A stretch of DNA of 7,242 bases. Source: Pseudonocardiaceae bacterium. Lineage in GTDB: Bacteria; Actinomycetota; Actinomycetes; Mycobacteriales; Pseudonocardiaceae. Below, piece after piece: positions 5,662 to 7,242 of this stretch (positions are counted from its first letter, which is position 1; each line of letters begins with the position of its first letter). A program made the translations under genes and the position numbers. Below the pieces are notes generated by a model. It saw only the letters and a list, made by a program, of their open reading frames with translations. It did no database searches and had not been told where the DNA came from. The DNA lies in contig JAICSB010000158.1 of the NCBI GenBank assembly GCA_025937115.1, positions 1-7,242 of the forward strand, given 5' to 3'.

Positions 5662-6404
5662 CAGCGCTGATTCTCGCGCGGCATCGGCAAGTTCGTTGTT
5701 CGGAGGCAGGCAACAGGCGGATTGACCGGCGCTTCCAGGCAGTCCGGGCAGGTGTCCGGGTCATGTCTACGAAGCTGCGGCGGGACCGGCATGCCAGGTG
5801 CGATCGCAGCGACCTGGCTGTCCCTGATCACGAACTGGGACATCAGGAGTTCGGGTTGCCGGTCGAGCAGAACACCGAGCACGGCACGTCGCCGTTCGGT
5901 CGACGCCGCACCGAACGCAGCGGCCCAGGCATCGACCGCGATGTCGTCGGCAAGGTCAACCCCATCGGCGCGCATCGCGGTGAAGACCCGCTTGGCCAGA
6001 CGCCACACCGACTCGTCCGCCATGGCCGCGGGAAACTTCGCCGCTGCCCGGTCCAACTCCGTGCGCAGGCCGGCGATGCGCATGCTGCCCGGATGGAATC
6101 GATCGGTGTCGTCCAAAAAATCGACCAACACCCGCAGCACGGTGGGACCCTGCTCAGTCAGCCGGTAGCCATCGATCAGCCGGGGCGCGGCGCAGTCAAT
6201 GAGCAGGCGATGCGCGTCACCGGTCTTCCACAACGTCGGGTCGGGACTGTTGAGCCAGTTCTCCCGTGCCTCAAGGAGGACCTCCAGGCAGCAGACGGCG
6301 TTCCCACCCGGCAGCCAGTCCACGTCAGCAGCATCCTGGTCCGCCCTGCCGGACAGCCATCCACAGACGTCTCGAACGAGCCTGACCGAGGCACGGTTGA
6401 ACAT
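5610..6404 (-). CDS. 264-residue hypothetical protein, likely 5' part of a split gene
   Basis: The protein starts MFNRASVRLVRDVCGWLSG and appears helical throughout. Residues 128-153 (MADESVWRLAKRVFTAMRAD then GVDLAD), followed by AVDAWAAAFGAASTERRRAVLG, match a recurrent block in long actinobacterial proteins of unknown function. A CPDC pair at 219-222 could bind metal. After about VNPPVACL (227-234) the sequence turns arginine- and tryptophan-rich, and this tail overlaps the 251-residue frame. The tail therefore looks out-of-frame, as expected if the gene is split. The ATG at 6404 lacks a clear Shine-Dalgarno but follows a TATCCT box by six bases, favouring a leaderless start. It is the first gene of the minus-strand cluster, divergent from the AbrB/VapC locus. 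Confidence 0.7.
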   Translation of the reverse strand: MFNRASVRLVRDVCGWLSGRADQDAADVDWLPGGNAVCCLEVLLEARENWLNSPDPTLWKTGDAHRLLIDCAAPRLIDGYRLTEQGPTVLRVLVDFLDDTDRFHPGSMRIAGLRTELDRAAAKFPAAMADESVWRLAKRVFTAMRADGVDLADDIAVDAWAAAFGAASTERRRAVLGVLLDRQPELLMSQFVIRDSQVAAIAPGMPVPPQLRRHDPDTCPDCLEAPVNPPVACLRTTNLPMPRENQRWCARWSRADGGQVRAGE

Positions 6405-6410
6405 ATCCGC

Positions 6411-6416
6411 AGGATA
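6411..6416 (-). promoter_or_regulatory. -10-like TATCCT of the minus-strand cluster, leaderless
   Basis: On the minus strand TATCCT is followed by GCGGAT and then ATG at 6404. The same hexamer at the same distance precedes the 545-residue gene. No convincing -35 is seen in the GC-rich DNA upstream. Confidence 0.45.
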
Positions 6417-6449
6417 GTGATCGGCTCCCGGGCCGGCGGGGGCGGTGCA

Positions 6450-6467
6450 GCAGGCCAGTTGGCCTGC
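6450..6467. repeat. perfect hairpin, 7-bp stem and 4-nt loop
   Basis: GCAGGCC (6450-6456) pairs with GGCCTGC (6461-6467) across the loop AGTT. It lies between divergent genes, where a terminator of a flanking gene is not expected. Confidence 0.5.
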
Positions 6468-6488
6468 GGCGCCCGCCGTTCACTTCAC

Positions 6489-6508
6489 GTGGAGCGAACA
6501 CGCTCCGC
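6489..6508. repeat. hairpin, 8-bp stem and 4-nt loop
   Basis: GTGGAGCG (6489-6496) pairs with CGCTCCGC (6501-6508), including one T-G wobble, across the loop AACA. It lies 21 bases from the hairpin at 6450-6467. Confidence 0.5.
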
Positions 6509-6611
6509 TGTCCGCCGAACCACGAACATTGACACAAGCACGGACAGTTCTGTGGCGAACCCTGCTGGGGGCGCAACGTCTGAGCTGCAGATATCACTGT
6601 GAGTAGCAAGA

Positions 6612-6628
6612 TTGCACGCAATGTGCAA
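6612..6628. promoter_or_regulatory. TTGCAC-N5-GTGCAA dyad, candidate operator
   Basis: TTGCAC (6612-6617) and GTGCAA (6623-6628) are exact inverted repeats with a 5-bp spacer. TTGCACGCAA inside it is a second, nested near-palindrome. Size and symmetry suit a dimeric helix-turn-helix regulator. The regulator is not identifiable from the window. Confidence 0.4.
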
Positions 6629-6639
6629 GGGCGGTGCTC

Positions 6640-6673
6640 ATGCTGACTCAGTCACACTCCGGTGACAGAGCAT
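6640..6673. repeat. overlapping inverted repeats
   Basis: ATGCT (6640-6644) pairs with AGCAT (6669-6673), and within it GTCAC (6651-6655) pairs with GTGAC (6662-6666). TGACTCAGTCA (6644-6654) is itself a perfect palindrome sharing bases with both. The alternatives are mutually exclusive folds or binding sites. Confidence 0.4.
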
Positions 6674-6744
6674 CGGTTCTTCGTACGCCTCGAACCCTGA
6701 GCCAGTACTGGCCATCGCTTTGCATGGGCACAGCGCCACTCAGG

Positions 6745-6750
6745 TAGGAT
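6745..6750 (+). promoter_or_regulatory. weak -10-like TAGGAT before the AbrB-type gene
   Basis: TAGGAT fits TANNNT and lies 28 bases before the TTG start. A possible TTGCAT -35 (6720-6725) is 19 bp upstream. Both matches are modest. Confidence 0.25.
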
Positions 6751-6763
6751 TCGCGGCGGCACC

Positions 6764-6772
6764 GGGAGGTGG
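6764..6772 (+). promoter_or_regulatory. ribosome binding site deciding a TTG start
   Basis: GGGAGGTGG ends 6 bases before TTG at 6779. No ATG or GTG at a better position precedes the AbrB-type fold, so the TTG is accepted. Confidence 0.6.
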
Positions 6773-6778
6773 TCTGGC

Positions 6779-7000
6779 TTGACCCGAGGATCCAGCGCAG
6801 ATGTCGATACCGTGGTCACGGCTGCTGGTGACCTGGTGGTGCCCTCCGAGGTGGTGCGGCAACTTTCGCTTATCCCAGGTCAGCGTGTGCGCCTCACGAT
6901 CAGCGCGGCGGTCCCCCGGCGGAACATGTATGGATCGCTCGTCGGCCGAGTGCCCGACGTGAGCGCTGATGAGGTCGCCGATGAACGACGTGAGGTGTGA
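6779..7000 (+). CDS. VapB-like antitoxin, AbrB/MazE-type DNA-binding fold
   Basis: This 73-residue protein starts at TTG. Residues 10-41 form a SpoVT/AbrB-type swapped-hairpin segment: DTVVTAAGDLVVPSEVVRQL, then SLIPGQRVRLTI. The tail MYGSLVGRVPDVSADEVADE is the sort of peptide that VapB antitoxins insert into the active site of a PIN toxin. A PIN-domain frame begins 20 bases downstream, giving the usual antitoxin-toxin order. Expected roles are neutralising VapC and repressing the operon. Since the toxin frame is broken here, the antitoxin may be an orphan, or may act on VapC toxins elsewhere. The gene itself is intact. Confidence 0.8.
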   Translation: MTRGSSADVDTVVTAAGDLVVPSEVVRQLSLIPGQRVRLTISAAVPRRNMYGSLVGRVPDVSADEVADERREV

Positions 7001-7020
7001 GGCGATCTGGCGGACGGGCA

Positions 7021-7242
7021 GTGACCGCTGGCACTTCGCTCGTCGTCGACTCCCACGCTTTCATTTGGTACGTTCTGCACGCTTGTCGGATAAAGCGCGC
7101 CAGGTGATGGATCATGCGACCGACTCGGAGGCCTCACTAGCGATCTCGGCAGCAACTCTCGTAGAACTGGTCTATCTCATGGAAAAAGGCACTTTCACGC
7201 AGACGCATCTCGAAGAGTTTCATGAGAATCATCGACGCGGCA
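7021..7242 (+). pseudogene. VapC-like PIN-domain toxin, frameshifted and cut by window end
   Basis: GTG at 7021 opens a PIN start: TSLVVDSHAFIWYVLHA, with the first catalytic Asp at residue 10. The frame then stops at TGA 7105-7107. From 7083 the -1 frame continues the family sequence, LSDKARQVMDHATDSEASLA, then ISAATLVELVYLMEKG, with the second conserved acid (Glu codon 7164-7166), and is open to the window edge. Joining the two frames around 7078-7083 gives a normal VapC N-terminal half. VapC toxins are Mg-dependent RNases that cut tRNA or rRNA. As read, only 28 residues would be made. Either the toxin is inactivated by a net one-base loss, or a base was missed in sequencing. The C-terminal acidic residues lie outside the window. 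Confidence 0.75.

Larger units (their letters stand above)
6405..6778. other. 374-bp divergent intergenic region rich in inverted repeats
   Basis: There is no convincing gene here. The region separates the minus-strand cluster from the AbrB/VapC locus and should hold both promoters. It contains two tight hairpins (6450-6467 and 6489-6508), a TTGCAC/GTGCAA dyad (6612-6628) and overlapping dyads at 6640-6673, listed separately. Confidence 0.6.

Noticed and set aside
5528..5764. 78-residue minus-strand frame in the split-gene region
   Set aside because: It lies in the third frame across the overlap, is Arg-rich and shows no family block.
5690..5765. programmed -1 ribosomal frameshifting between the two split ORFs
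   Set aside because: No slippery heptamer is visible in the overlap, and the downstream fold was not compelling by eye.
5301..6602. 433-residue plus-strand open frame
   Set aside because: It is rich in Arg, Pro, Gly, His and Gln without any family block and lies opposite the two minus-strand ORFs, which carry family-like segments. A typical GC-rich antisense frame.
1..7242. CRISPR array, insertion sequence or integrase gene
   Set aside because: No regularly spaced repeats, transposase-like frame or recombinase motif was seen on either strand. The pRiA4b domain's association with IS1096 passenger naming is not evidence of an IS here.

Overview
The window is GC-rich DNA with strong third-position G/C bias, frequent GTG and TTG starts, and TANNNT-type -10 boxes placed directly before start codons. 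This points to a high-GC actinobacterium, probably a filamentous or soil lineage; genus cannot be judged from the sequence. It looks like accessory DNA: two toxin-antitoxin loci at the edges, a tRNA remnant, several damaged genes, and a minus-strand cluster of poorly characterised genes in between.

Layout: (1) 1-192 is a leader with a strong hairpin and the promoter/operator of a HigBA-type module. (2) 193-893 (+) holds a HigB/RelE-ParE-like toxin and an XRE antitoxin, overlapping by ATGA. (3) 894-1642 has no convincing gene. It holds hairpins and the 3' half of a decayed tRNA at 1139-1186, most like tRNA-Glu. (4) 1643-6404 is entirely minus strand. In transcription order it contains a 264-residue and a 251-residue ORF that look like one ancestral gene split by a net one-base loss; a 125-residue CcbP-like putative calcium-binding protein with a 13-bp tandem repeat near its 3' end; a 49-residue small gene; a 300-residue protein of unknown function; and a 545-residue protein with a C-terminal pRiA4b ORF-3 domain. 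(5) 6405-6778 is an intergenic region rich in inverted repeats. (6) 6779-7242 (+) holds an AbrB-type antitoxin followed by a PIN (VapC) toxin whose frame is broken and which runs off the window.

How it fits together: the minus-strand genes are tightly spaced and look like one or two operons. A leaderless start is inferred at 6404 and another at 3280. The proteins at both ends of the cluster (251 aa and 545 aa) share an N-terminal W-x-G-A-G-R-x-V-T-x-x-G motif, so the same actinobacterial family brackets the CcbP-like gene, the small gene and the unknown 300-residue gene. The biochemical role of this cluster is unknown. Damage is recurrent: two net one-base frameshifts, an apparent internal deletion in the pRiA4b domain, and a tandem repeat whose unit is not a multiple of three. 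This suggests decay of an accessory region, or base-calling errors that need to be excluded.
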